Assembly: GCF_046097095.1 (NCBI RefSeq)
Contig: NZ_CP175698.1
Location: 930,001-994,000 of the forward strand
Direction: 5' to 3'
Origin: Natrinema sp046097095
GTDB taxonomy: Archaea; Halobacteriota; Halobacteria; Halobacteriales; Natrialbaceae
Length of the DNA: 64,000 bases
Shown: positions 51,184 to 60,540 of the stretch, in pieces
Position numbering within the stretch: position 1 is the first letter of the stretch
Layout of the letters: each line of letters begins with the position of its first letter
Translations under genes and position numbers: made by a program
Notes under the pieces: generated by a model
What the model was told of the DNA's origin: nothing
Databases searched by the model: none
What the model saw: only the letters and a program-made list of their open reading frames with translations

Positions 51184-52421
51184 TCGACCGGCTCGAGCGG
51201 TCGCTGCGCGACGCTCGCGGTTGGTTGGGGCGCATCGAGCTACCGGAGAGCGACGAGAAAGACGACGCGAGCTGCGACCGTGCGGCGACCCGTCCCGCCG
51301 ACGGCTCGACGAGCGACGGGGAACCGCGATCCGACGGCGATCCCACCGGCGGCGCGGCCTCGAGTGTCGGAGCCGGCTCGAGCGACGACGCGGCGACCGG
51401 CTGGGAACTCGCTGATTCCCCCGCATCGAAGACCCTCTACGACGTCGTCCACGGACAGGACGGCCCCTACGCCTGCGGCGAGGGCGGGCTCTTGCTCCAC
51501 CGGGGCGACGACGGCTGGCGCGTCCTCCTGGAACGTGGCCCCGGCGTCGCGGAGAACACCCTGCGTGCCATCGGTGCGACCGACGACGGCTGCCGGCTCT
51601 GGTTCGCCGGCGACAGCGGCGCGCTGGGGTGTTACGACGTGGCCGACGGCCACCTCAGTGACTACTCCGCGCCGATGGAGAAGACCAGCACCTGGGAAGC
51701 GATCGCCGTCACCGGGAAGACCGATTCGGAGCGCGTCCGCGTTGCGAACGGGTCCGGTGAAGTCCTCGAGTGCATCGTCGAGGACGGCTGTCCGACCTGG
51801 GGCGCGGTCGTCGAACCCGGCGGCGGGTCGACGATCACCGGCCTGACTGCCGGCCCCGACGGATTCTACGCCGTCGACACCAGCGGCGGGGCCTACCTCG
51901 AGACCCGATCCGACGACTCGAGCGAGCGCCCGTCTCCGAGCAGCGATCCCAGAGACGGCACACCGGCGGACACGGAACCGACGGACACCTCCCCGACGGA
52001 CGAGTGGCAGCGAATCGGCGTCGACAACGCACAGGTCAACTTCCAGGACGTCTGGGCGGACGAGGCGTCCGTCTTCATCGCCGGAGCCGACGGGATCGCC
52101 TACCGGTACGACCCCCACTGCGAGAACTGGACGCCGCTGTCCGTCGGTCAGGGAGACCTGCAATCGATTCGGTCGATCGGTTCCGACGCGGTCGCGGTCG
52201 CAAGCGGCGGCCGACTCTACGAACGCGACCAGAGCGTCCGCTGGCTCGCACGCGAGACGCCGACCGAACAGTCGCTGTTCGGCCTCGCGCTCGCCCGTTC
52301 GAGTGCAGACGTCGATGCGGGGCTGGCGACCGCCCCCGTCGACGTCGCGGTTGGAGCCGGCGGCGTCATCATCGAGCGCGATCGGCGGTCAGGCTCGAGC
52401 GGGCGCGACGCCGGTCGGTGA
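51180..52421 (+). CDS. Cytosolic YCF48/WD-like beta-propeller protein, paralogue of the Tat lipoprotein
   Basis: A 413-residue protein without a signal peptide. Residues 1-75 are an acidic Ser/Gly/Asp-rich linker after a short N-terminal helix. Propeller strands follow that match the lipoprotein at 39338-40309 piece by piece: TLYDVVHGQDGPYACGEGG, LWFAGDSGALGCYDVADG, SAPMEKTSTWEAIAVTG, and VDTSGGAYLETRSDD in place of VDTDGGVFESRDG. An acidic Ser/Thr/Pro insert (about residues 240-280) interrupts one blade. It overlaps the GDH-fold gene by 4 bp, implying a joint role. Function unknown. Confidence 0.78.
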   Translation: MIDRLERSLRDARGWLGRIELPESDEKDDASCDRAATRPADGSTSDGEPRSDGDPTGGAASSVGAGSSDDAATGWELADSPASKTLYDVVHGQDGPYACGEGGLLLHRGDDGWRVLLERGPGVAENTLRAIGATDDGCRLWFAGDSGALGCYDVADGHLSDYSAPMEKTSTWEAIAVTGKTDSERVRVANGSGEVLECIVEDGCPTWGAVVEPGGGSTITGLTAGPDGFYAVDTSGGAYLETRSDDSSERPSPSSDPRDGTPADTEPTDTSPTDEWQRIGVDNAQVNFQDVWADEASVFIAGADGIAYRYDPHCENWTPLSVGQGDLQSIRSIGSDAVAVASGGRLYERDQSVRWLARETPTEQSLFGLALARSSADVDAGLATAPVDVAVGAGGVIIERDRRSGSSGRDAGR

Positions 52422-52424
52422 CGG

Positions 52425-54500
52425 CTATCGCGCGTCCTCGAGTTCTTCCAACGCCCTCGGGTTCTCGATGCTGCTCATATCCCCGAGGTCCTCGCCGACG
52501 TAGGTCGCCTGGATCGCTCTGCGGATGATCTTGCCCGACTGCGTCTTGGGGAACTCGTCGACGAACAGCACCTCGCGCGGGCGGAACGGTTTGCCGAGTT
52601 CGTCGCCGACCTGCGCGTACAGTTCCTCCCGGAGGTCGTCCGTCTCCTCGCGGCCGGCCTCGAGGACGACGTAGGCGACGACGGCGGTGCCGGTCGTCTC
52701 GTCGGGCGCGCCGATGGCGGCGGCCTGGTTGACCGCGTCGTGGTCGATGAGCGCGCCCTCGACCTCGGCGGGGCCGACCTTGCGGCCGGCGACGTTTAAC
52801 GTGTCGTCGGCGCGGCCGTGGAGGAACCAGAAGCCGTCCTCGTCTTGCTGGGCCCAGTCGCCGTGGTTCCACATGTCCTCGAACGTCGACCAGTACTCCT
52901 CTAAGTAGCGCTCGTCGCCCGACCACAGCGATTTCGTCATCGAGGGACAGGAATCCCGCGCGACGAGGTAGCCCCGTTCGTGGTCGTCTTTGATCGAGTT
53001 GCCCTCGCGGTCGACGATGTCGATATCCATCCCGAGACCCGGGCCGCCGAGCGTACAGGGTTTCAGCGGCTGGGTCGGCATCGGCATCAGGAAACACCCG
53101 CAGATCTCGGTACCCCCGGAGATGTTGATGATCGGGGCGTCGCCGCCGCCGACGTTCTCGTAGAACCAGCGCCAGGATTCTGGGTCCCACGGCTCGCCCG
53201 TCGACCCCAGGATTCGCAGCGAGGAGAGGTCGTGGCCGGAGAGCCACTCGTCGTCTCTGGCTCCGTCGGAGCCGGATGGCTCGTCGGACGTCGGCTGACG
53301 CTTGTCGTGCTTTCTGAGCGCCCGGATCGCGGTCGGCGAGATGCCGAACTGGGTGAGGTCGTGGCGGTCGATCATCGCCCAGAAGCGGTCGGGATCGGGG
53401 TAGTCCGGTGCACCCTCGTACATGAAGACGGTGCCGCCGAAGGTGTGCGTCCCGATCAGCGTCCACGGCCCCATCATCCAGCCGATATCCGACACCCAGA
53501 AGAATCGGTCGGCGGGCTTGAGGTCCATCCCGAAGTAGACCTCCTTCGGACACTGGACCTGTACGCCGGCGTGGGTGTGGACGATCCCCTTCGGCTGGCC
53601 CGTCGTCCCCGACGAATAGAGGAGCATCGACTCCTGGTCGCTCGGAAGCGATTTCGTCTCGTACTCGTCGTCTCGCGTCTCGACGACGTCGTGCCACCAT
53701 TCGTCGCGGTCGTCGTCCCACGGGATTTCGTGCTCGCTCGTTTTGGTACTCGAGCCCAGTCTGTCGAAGACGATCGTGTGCTCGACGTGGCCGGCGTCTG
53801 CAATCGCCTCGTCGGCCGCTGACTTCAGGAAGACCGGGTCGCCGCGCCGGTAAAAGCCGTCGCCGGTGAACAGTACGTTCGGCTCGGCGTCTTCGATCCG
53901 CGTCGCGGCCGCGTCGACGCCGAATCCCGAGAAGATCGGGACGGCGATCGCCCCGGCTTTGAAACAGCCGTAGAGGATCGAGACGACCTCGGGGACCATT
54001 GGCATGTAGAGCCCGACGGTGTCGCCCGTCTCGACGCCGCGCTCCTCGAGGGCGTTCGCCACCTGATTCGCCTGCCTGTGGAGTTCGTGGTAAGTAATCT
54101 CACGGACCTCGCCGTCTTCGCCCTCCCAGATGGTGGCGACCGTGTTGCGCCGCTCCTCGTCGATGTCGGCGTGCCGGTCGACGACGTTGTGGGCGACGTT
54201 GAGTTCGCCGCCGGGGTACCAGTCGGTGAACTGCGGCCCCTCTTCGTCGTCCCGGACGTCGTCGTACTCCTCGTAGAACTCGATCCCGAGGTAGTCGACC
54301 AGTTCGTCCCAGAACCAGTCGACGCCACTGTCGGGTTCGCCCTCGAGGTCGGTCGTCGTTCGTTCGATGAGTTCGTCGTAGTCCTCGATCCCGTACTCCT
54401 GCATGAAGTCGTAGACGTTCGTCGACTCGACGAACTCCCGACTCGGCTCGTGGACGATCTCGTCGATGTCCTCGAGACTCGGACTCGTGTTCCCGGGCAT
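52425..54500 (-). CDS. Acyl-CoA synthetase (AMP-forming), acetyl-/acetoacetyl-CoA ligase type
   Basis: A 691-residue adenylate-forming ligase. The P-loop LLYSSGTTGQPKGIVHTHAG (about residue 295), GGTEICGCF (adenylate site), DDTLNVAGRKVGPAEVEGAL (hinge and A8 motif) and the C-terminal PKTQSGKIIRRAI with the catalytic Lys are all present. The N-terminal extension and overall length resemble acetyl- or acetoacetyl-CoA synthetases, with an acidic insert at about residues 405-425. It lies 2 bp downstream of an SDR resembling 3-hydroxybutyrate dehydrogenase, hinting at acetoacetate activation. Substrate not proven. Confidence 0.88.
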   Translation of the reverse strand: MPGNTSPSLEDIDEIVHEPSREFVESTNVYDFMQEYGIEDYDELIERTTTDLEGEPDSGVDWFWDELVDYLGIEFYEEYDDVRDDEEGPQFTDWYPGGELNVAHNVVDRHADIDEERRNTVATIWEGEDGEVREITYHELHRQANQVANALEERGVETGDTVGLYMPMVPEVVSILYGCFKAGAIAVPIFSGFGVDAAATRIEDAEPNVLFTGDGFYRRGDPVFLKSAADEAIADAGHVEHTIVFDRLGSSTKTSEHEIPWDDDRDEWWHDVVETRDDEYETKSLPSDQESMLLYSSGTTGQPKGIVHTHAGVQVQCPKEVYFGMDLKPADRFFWVSDIGWMMGPWTLIGTHTFGGTVFMYEGAPDYPDPDRFWAMIDRHDLTQFGISPTAIRALRKHDKRQPTSDEPSGSDGARDDEWLSGHDLSSLRILGSTGEPWDPESWRWFYENVGGGDAPIINISGGTEICGCFLMPMPTQPLKPCTLGGPGLGMDIDIVDREGNSIKDDHERGYLVARDSCPSMTKSLWSGDERYLEEYWSTFEDMWNHGDWAQQDEDGFWFLHGRADDTLNVAGRKVGPAEVEGALIDHDAVNQAAAIGAPDETTGTAVVAYVVLEAGREETDDLREELYAQVGDELGKPFRPREVLFVDEFPKTQSGKIIRRAIQATYVGEDLGDMSSIENPRALEELEDAR

Positions 54501-54502
54501 TG

Positions 54503-55360
54503 TTACTCGTAGGTAAGGGTCATGCCACCATCAAACAACAGGTCGCCGCCGTCTAAGTGTCGGCCGAGGTCCGAAAAGCCAAGCAAGAAAAGATTGGCGA
54601 CGTCGATCGGTTCCATCATCTCCGTGACGCGAGACTGGCCAAGCATCACGTCCTCGATCACCTCGTCGACCGAAATGCCGCGCTGTTCGGCCGTGTCCTC
54701 GAGTTGGGCCGTCACCAGCGGCGTCTTCACGTAGCCGGTGCTGATCGAGAACGCCCGGATCTTCCCGTCGCCCTCGGCGGCGATCGACTGGGTCAGCCCG
54801 CGGAGGCCGAACTTCGAGACGTTGTAGGCGACCTTGTCGCTGGTGACGTAGTGGCCGTGGACGGAGGCCATGTTGCCGACACAGCCCGTACCGTCCGCTG
54901 TCTCCCGGAAGTGCGGAATGCAGAGCTTCGAGAGGTACAGCGGTGCCCGGAGCATGATTCGGTGCATCCGATCATAGGTCTCCATCGGGAACTCGTCGAT
55001 CGGATCGATGTGTTGCATCCCCGCGACGTTCGCGAGATACGTGATGTCGCCCAACTCGGCGGCCTCCTCGACGACGCGCTCTATGTCGTCGTCGTCGGTC
55101 AGGTTCCCGGGGACCGGCTCGATCGTCCCCTCGAGGCCGAGGTCCTCGCCACGGTCGGCCGTGCCCGCGAGCCCGTCCTCGTCGATGTCGGTGGCCGCGA
55201 CGGTCAGCCCATTGCCGGCGGCGGCCAGCGCGGTCGCGCGGCCGATACCGGAGGCCGCGCCCGTCACGAGACAGACATTGTGACCAGTGAACGAATTATC
55301 CGGGAATCGATAGATCTCCTCGCTCGAGACCGTAGGCGCCGTGACCTGTTGCTGGGACAT
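54503..55360 (-). CDS. SDR oxidoreductase, 3-hydroxybutyrate-dehydrogenase-like
   Basis: A 285-residue short-chain dehydrogenase. It has the cofactor motif LVTGAASGIGRATALAAA (from residue 31), an acidic residue after beta2 (ATDIDEDG) favouring NAD, the NVAGMQHIDPIDEFP segment replacing NNAG, a VHGHYVTSDKVAYNVSKFGLRGL stretch with the catalytic YxxxK, and GGDLLFDGGMTLTY at the C-terminus. AGMQHIDPIDEFP is typical of 3-hydroxybutyrate dehydrogenases. It is the upstream gene of a two-gene unit with the acyl-CoA synthetase; together they could convert 3-hydroxybutyrate to acetoacetyl-CoA. That pathway is inferred. Confidence 0.85.
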   Translation of the reverse strand: MSQQQVTAPTVSSEEIYRFPDNSFTGHNVCLVTGAASGIGRATALAAAGNGLTVAATDIDEDGLAGTADRGEDLGLEGTIEPVPGNLTDDDDIERVVEEAAELGDITYLANVAGMQHIDPIDEFPMETYDRMHRIMLRAPLYLSKLCIPHFRETADGTGCVGNMASVHGHYVTSDKVAYNVSKFGLRGLTQSIAAEGDGKIRAFSISTGYVKTPLVTAQLEDTAEQRGISVDEVIEDVMLGQSRVTEMMEPIDVANLFLLGFSDLGRHLDGGDLLFDGGMTLTYE

Positions 55361-55508
55361 GCGTTCTCACGGTAGCCGACTGCACGGACCACGATAAAGG
55401 TGGTCGGCGCTCGACCACGACCGAGCGCGGGCGTCGACTCACACAAATGTAAGGAATATTATGGTCGTCTGACGTACGTTTATGTGGGCGGATCGACCCC
55501 TAGACGGT

Positions 55509-55817
55509 ATGTCGAACAATCGTGTCGAAAAACTCGAATCGACGGTCGCGGAACTCGAGTCGACGGTAGAGGGACTGACCGACGAACTGATAGAGGCAAA
55601 AGAGCGGATCCGCGTCCTCGAGGCCGAACTCGATGCTGACACCCCGACGCGTGTCCCCGATCGGCGCAGCGAGGAGTCGGAGTCGGAAACGGAAGCGGCA
55701 CAGACGCCCGAAGCCGAACCCGACGAGGTGGCCGAAGCGACGGCCGACGCCGACGACAAACGAGGGACCGGCGACGAAACGGAAGACTCAGGTAGCGACG
55801 ACATTATTGTCGCGTAA
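55509..55817 (+). CDS. Small coiled-coil acidic protein upstream of smc
   Basis: A 102-residue haloarchaeal protein. The first 45 residues form a heptad coiled coil (VEKLESTVAELESTVEGLTDELIEAKERIRVLEAEL); the remainder is Glu/Asp/Ser-rich and disordered, ending DDIIVA. The frame opens nine codons earlier; the ATG giving MSNNRVEKLE was preferred. It lies 93 bp upstream of smc, an arrangement that recurs in haloarchaea. It may be co-expressed with the condensin genes, but no function is known. Confidence 0.75.
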   Translation: MSNNRVEKLESTVAELESTVEGLTDELIEAKERIRVLEAELDADTPTRVPDRRSEESESETEAAQTPEAEPDEVAEATADADDKRGTGDETEDSGSDDIIVA

Positions 55818-55910
55818 CTGCGGCCGACGCCGCGGCGGAGAGGACGGGAGCGCTACCGCGATCCGACTCCGCGGCGACGGGTACTGCGGAACGGAGGACT
55901 CGCAACGAGA

Positions 55911-58900
55911 ATGTACATCAAGGCGCTCGTCCTAGACAACTTCAAGAGTTTCGGCCGAAAGACCAAGATTCCGTTCTACGAGGACTTCACGGTCGTCACG
56001 GGCCCGAACGGCTCCGGTAAGTCGAACATCATCGACGCCGTCCTTTTCGCGCTCGGACTGGCCCGAACTCGTGGCATCCGCGCCGAGAAGCTGACCGATC
56101 TCATCTACAACCCCGGCCACGAAGACGGCGACGCCTCGACCGGCCCCCGCGAGGCCACCGTCGAGGTCATCCTCGACAACTCCGATACGACTCTCGAGCG
56201 CTCGCAGGTCGTCAACGCGGCGGGCAGCGACGACATCGGCGACGTCGACGAGATTCGGATTCGACGGCGGGTCAAGGAGACCGAAGACAACTACTACTCC
56301 TACTACTACCTGAACGACCGCTCGGTCAACCTCTCTGACATTCAGGACTTGCTCGCACAGGCCGGTGTCACCCCGGAGGGATACAACGTCGTCATGCAGG
56401 GCGACGTCACCGAGATCATCAACATGACGCCCCACGCCCGCCGGGAGATCATCGACGAGATCGCGGGCGTCGCAGAGTTCGACGCCAAGAAGGAAGACGC
56501 CTTCGCGGAACTCGAGACGGTCCAAGAGCGGATCGACGAGGCCGAACTCCGCATCGAGGAGAAACGCGACCGACTCGACCAGCTGGCCGACGAGCGCCGG
56601 CAGGCCATGCGCTACCGCCGCCTGCGCCGCGAAAAGGAGGAGTACGAGGGCTACAAGAAGGCCAGCGAACTCGAGGAGAAACGCGACGAACTCGACTCCC
56701 TCGAGAGCGAGGTCGACGACCGCGAGGACGAACTCCGCGACCTCCAGCGGGAACTCGACGAACGCGAGGGGAAAGTCGTCCGCTTACAGGAAGACCTCGA
56801 GGATCTCAACGCGGAAATCGAGCGCAAGGGCGAGGACGAACAGCTCCGGATCAAAAGCGAAATCGAGGAGATCAAAGGCGACATCTCGCGTCTCGAGGAC
56901 AAAGTCGAAGCCAGCAAGGAGGCAATCGAGGAGGCCGAATCAGAACGCCGCGAGGCGTTCGTCCAGATCGATCGCAAGCAGGAGACGATCGACGACCTCG
57001 AAAGCGAGATGCGCGAGCACAAACTCGAGAAGGCCTCGATCAAAAGCGAGATTCAGGAACGTGAGACCGAACGCGACGACCTCGAGGCCGAAATCGAGGC
57101 CGTCGACACCGAGTTCGACGAGCTCAAAGCCGATCTCGCAGAGCGAAAGGACAAACTCGAGGACGCGAAAACCGAGAAGAACGACCTCCAGCGCGAGCAA
57201 GACCGCCTGCTCGACGAGGCCCGACGGCGCTCGAACGCCATCGGCGAGAAAGAAGCGACGATCGAGGACCGCCGCGAAGAGATTCCCGAAATCGAAAGCG
57301 AACGTAACGACCTCGAGCGCGAACTCGAGAAAGCCGAGCGAAATCGGTCGAACATCGCGGAGGTCGTCGACGACCTGAAAGGCGAGAAGCGTCGGCTCCA
57401 GTCCGACCTCGACGAGTTAGACGACGAGATTCAGGCCAAACAGCAGGAGTATGCCGAACTCGAGGCCAATGCGGGCGAGAGCGGCGACTCCTCCTTTGGC
57501 CGCGCGGTGACGACGATCCTCAATTCGGGGATCGACGGCGTCCACGGCGCGGTCGCCCAACTCGGGACTGTCGCGGGCGAGTACGCCGTAGCATGCGAAA
57601 CGGCAGCGGGTGGCCGGCTCGCGAACGTGGTCGTCGACGACGACGTCATCGGCCAGCAGTGTATCGAACACCTCAAATCACGCAACGCGGGCCGGGCGAC
57701 GTTCCTGCCGCTGACGGACATGAGCCAGCGCCGGCTGTCGTCGGCTCCCAGCGACCCGGGCATCGTCGACTTCGCGTACAACCTCGTCGACTTCGACGAC
57801 CAGTACGCCGGCGTCTTCTCGTACGTCCTCGGCGATACGCTGGTCGTCGAGGACATCGAGACCGCCCGCTCGTACATGGGCGACTACCGGATGGTCACGC
57901 TCGACGGCGATCTGGTCGAGAAAAGCGGCGCGATGACCGGCGGTTCCGGCGGCGGCTCCCGCTACTCCTTTACCGGCGGTGGCGAAGGCCAACTCGAGCG
58001 CGTCGCTACACAGATCACCGAACTACAGGAGGAACGCGAATCCCTCCGCGAGGAACTGCGCGACGTCGAGGAGCGCCTCGACGACGCCCGCGACCGCAAG
58101 AGCGATGCGGCAGACGAGGTGCGATCGATCGAGTCCGAACTCGAGGGGCTCGACGAGAAACGCGAGCGCATCGAGACGGAGATCGAGGACCTCGAGGACG
58201 ACCTCGCAGAGCTCCGCGAGGAGCGCGAATCGGTCGACGAGCGGATGAACGAGATCTCCGCGGAGATCGAGTCGAAGACGGCGGCGGTCGAGGAGATCGA
58301 AGCCGACATCGACGAGCTCGAGACGGAACTCGCCGATTCGAAGATCCCCGAGCTGACCGAGCAGATCGAGACACTCGAGGCCGAGATCGACGAGCGCGAG
58401 GACCGCATTCAAGAGCTCGACGGCAAGGTAAACGAGCTCAGTCTCGAGAAGGAGTACGCCGAGGACGCCATCGAGGACCGCCACGACGACATCGAAGCCG
58501 CGCAAAATCGGAAAGCCGAACACGAAGAGCGGATCGAGGAGTTCGAAGCGGAGATCGACGGAAAGCGCGACGAACTCGCGGACAAACGCGAGGCGGTCGA
58601 GGAGTTAGAGGCAGAGCTCACCGAACTGAAGTCCGACCGGAGCGACCTCAAGGAGGAGCTATCCGAGGCCCGGACGAAACGCGACCAGCAGCAAGACCGG
58701 GTCAACGCCGTTGAGAGCAAACTCGAGGACGCCCGTGAGCGCGCGAGTAGCTTAGAGTGGGAGATCGAGTCCCTCGAGAGCGAAGTCGGCGACTACGACC
58801 CCGAGGACGTGCCCGACCACGACACCGTCCTCGAAATGATCGAAGTCTTCGACGCCGACATGGAGGCGCTGGAGCCGGTGAACATGCTCGCGATCGACGA

Positions 58901-59483
58901 GTACGACGAGGTCAGAACCGATCTCGAGGAGTTAGAGGAGGGGAAGGCGACGCTGGTCGAGGAAGCAGAGGGCATCCGCGACCGGATCGAGCAGTACGAG
59001 ACCCAGAAGAAGCAGACGTTCATGGACTCCTACGACGAAATCGCCGCGCAGTTCACGGAGATCTTCGAGAAGCTCTCGGAGGGGACCGGAACGCTGCACT
59101 TGGAGAACGAAGACGATCCCTTCGACGGCGGGCTGACGATGAAGGCCCAGCCGGGCGACAAGCCGATCCAGCGGTTAGACGCGATGTCCGGCGGCGAGAA
59201 GTCGCTGACCGCACTCGCCTTCATTTTCGCGATCCAGCGGCACAACCCGGCTCCGTTCTACGCGTTAGACGAGGTCGACGCCTTCCTCGACGCGGTCAAC
59301 GCCGAGCGCATCGGCGAGATGGTCGACGAACTCTCCGAGAAGGCCCAGTTCGTCGTCGTCTCCCACCGCTCAGCGATGCTCGACCGCTCCGAGCGAGCGA
59401 TCGGCGTCACGATGCAACAGGACAACGTGAGCGCGGTGACCGGGATCGATCTGAGTAGTGGGGAGGTTCCTGCCGATGACTAG
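55911..59483 (+). CDS. smc: Chromosome segregation protein SMC
   Basis: The 1190-residue SMC ATPase is the core of the condensin-like complex. The N-terminal head has Walker A GPNGSGKS (residues 31-38). Long coiled coils follow (about residues 170-510 and 690-1000), separated by a hinge at about 520-650 (GIDGVHGAVAQLGTVAGEYAVACETAAGGRLANVVV, RATFLPLTDM, GGSGGGSRYSF). The C-terminal head carries the signature MSGGEKSLTALAFIFA and Walker B FYALDEVDAFLD. Length is typical. The stop overlaps the scpA start by 8 bp, so SMC and its kleisin are translationally coupled. Confidence 0.98.
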   Translation: MYIKALVLDNFKSFGRKTKIPFYEDFTVVTGPNGSGKSNIIDAVLFALGLARTRGIRAEKLTDLIYNPGHEDGDASTGPREATVEVILDNSDTTLERSQVVNAAGSDDIGDVDEIRIRRRVKETEDNYYSYYYLNDRSVNLSDIQDLLAQAGVTPEGYNVVMQGDVTEIINMTPHARREIIDEIAGVAEFDAKKEDAFAELETVQERIDEAELRIEEKRDRLDQLADERRQAMRYRRLRREKEEYEGYKKASELEEKRDELDSLESEVDDREDELRDLQRELDEREGKVVRLQEDLEDLNAEIERKGEDEQLRIKSEIEEIKGDISRLEDKVEASKEAIEEAESERREAFVQIDRKQETIDDLESEMREHKLEKASIKSEIQERETERDDLEAEIEAVDTEFDELKADLAERKDKLEDAKTEKNDLQREQDRLLDEARRRSNAIGEKEATIEDRREEIPEIESERNDLERELEKAERNRSNIAEVVDDLKGEKRRLQSDLDELDDEIQAKQQEYAELEANAGESGDSSFGRAVTTILNSGIDGVHGAVAQLGTVAGEYAVACETAAGGRLANVVVDDDVIGQQCIEHLKSRNAGRATFLPLTDMSQRRLSSAPSDPGIVDFAYNLVDFDDQYAGVFSYVLGDTLVVEDIETARSYMGDYRMVTLDGDLVEKSGAMTGGSGGGSRYSFTGGGEGQLERVATQITELQEERESLREELRDVEERLDDARDRKSDAADEVRSIESELEGLDEKRERIETEIEDLEDDLAELREERESVDERMNEISAEIESKTAAVEEIEADIDELETELADSKIPELTEQIETLEAEIDEREDRIQELDGKVNELSLEKEYAEDAIEDRHDDIEAAQNRKAEHEERIEEFEAEIDGKRDELADKREAVEELEAELTELKSDRSDLKEELSEARTKRDQQQDRVNAVESKLEDARERASSLEWEIESLESEVGDYDPEDVPDHDTVLEMIEVFDADMEALEPVNMLAIDEYDEVRTDLEELEEGKATLVEEAEGIRDRIEQYETQKKQTFMDSYDEIAAQFTEIFEKLSEGTGTLHLENEDDPFDGGLTMKAQPGDKPIQRLDAMSGGEKSLTALAFIFAIQRHNPAPFYALDEVDAFLDAVNAERIGEMVDELSEKAQFVVVSHRSAMLDRSERAIGVTMQQDNVSAVTGIDLSSGEVPADD

Positions 59484-59610
59484 AGAGTCGGGTAGCGACT
59501 CCGAGAGAGCGCGTGGTGAAGCCGCGAGCAGGGAGTCTGGTAGCGACTCTGAACAACCGAACGGCGAAGCCGCGAGCAGTGAATCTGGGGCCGACGACGA
59601 CGTTCCACTG
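59476..59610 (+). repeat. In-frame tandem repeat at the 5' end of scpA
   Basis: Two consecutive units of about 48 bp encode near-identical acidic 16-mers (ESGSDSE...GEAASR), and a partial third follows. The copies differ by several substitutions and keep the frame, indicating an older local duplication in the disordered N-terminus. Confidence 0.6.
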
Positions 59611-60540
59611 AACATCACCGGCCACGAGAACCGCGAGCGACCGGGCGAGACGAGTCTGGACGGATCCGACGAGTCGGTCCTCGAGTTCACCGACGCCGGG
59701 GCCGATCCCGCGGACGACGGAGACGACGAGGAAGTCGAGCCCGTCGAACTGCTCGTCCAACTCGCTGAGGACGGCGAGATCGATCCGTGGGATATCGACG
59801 TCGTCCGCGTCACCGACAAGTTCCTCGAGGCGATCGAGGACGCCGACCTCCGCACATCGGGGCGGGCGCTGTTCTACGCGAGCGTCCTTCTGCGGATGAA
59901 AAGCGACGAGCTGTTTGCGGCCGACGAGCCCGAGGAGGAAGCGGAACTCCCGCCGTGGGAGGCTCCCTTCGCCGACGACGGCGCGATGGACGCCGAGGAA
60001 GGCAACCGGGAGTACCCGTCGGGATACGATCCCATCGAGAACCTCGAGGAAGAGATGGAGCGCCGACTCGAGCGCAAACACGCCCGCGGAAAGCCGGAGA
60101 CGCTGGACGAACTGGTTCGCGAACTGCGGACCGCCGAGCGCGACACCTGGTGGAAAGAGTCCCGGAGTTACGACACGAGTGACTCTCCCAAGGGATACGA
60201 CCGCGGCGTCCAGGAGCTAAACTACCACTCGGACGACGACGTCCGGGTCGACGACGAGCCGACCAGCGACGACGTGACCCACACGACCCACGAGGAGGAC
60301 ATCGAGTCGGTCATCGACGACGTGGAGACCGAACTCGAGGACCACTACGAGCGGGGCCGTGACGAAGTGCTCTACGCCGAGATCGACGAGATCGGCGGCA
60401 CGCGCGTGATGACCTACCTCGCACTGCTCTTTCTGGCCCATCGCGGGCGAGTCACGCTCGAGCAGGACGAACTGTTCGGCGACCTCTGGATACAGCGGGT
60501 CGCGGTGGAGCCCGAGGCAAGCGAAGCGATCGCAGACTGA
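59476..60540 (+). CDS. scpA: Segregation and condensation protein ScpA (kleisin)
   Basis: ScpA is the kleisin bridging the SMC heads. The 354-residue protein has the family N-terminal core LLVQLAEDGEIDPWDIDVVRVTDKFLEAI, followed by RALFYASVLLRMKSDELFA, and a C-terminal winged helix (VMTYLALLFLAHRGRVTLEQDELFGDLWI). The first 45 residues are two to three near-repeats of an acidic unit (RESGSDSERARGEAAS, RESGSDSEQPNGEAAS, SESGADDD), a haloarchaeal elaboration. The ATG at 59476 lies inside the end of smc; an ATG at 59458 in the same frame is possible. A ScpB gene is not in the window. Confidence 0.94.
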   Translation: MTRESGSDSERARGEAASRESGSDSEQPNGEAASSESGADDDVPLNITGHENRERPGETSLDGSDESVLEFTDAGADPADDGDDEEVEPVELLVQLAEDGEIDPWDIDVVRVTDKFLEAIEDADLRTSGRALFYASVLLRMKSDELFAADEPEEEAELPPWEAPFADDGAMDAEEGNREYPSGYDPIENLEEEMERRLERKHARGKPETLDELVRELRTAERDTWWKESRSYDTSDSPKGYDRGVQELNYHSDDDVRVDDEPTSDDVTHTTHEEDIESVIDDVETELEDHYERGRDEVLYAEIDEIGGTRVMTYLALLFLAHRGRVTLEQDELFGDLWIQRVAVEPEASEAIAD

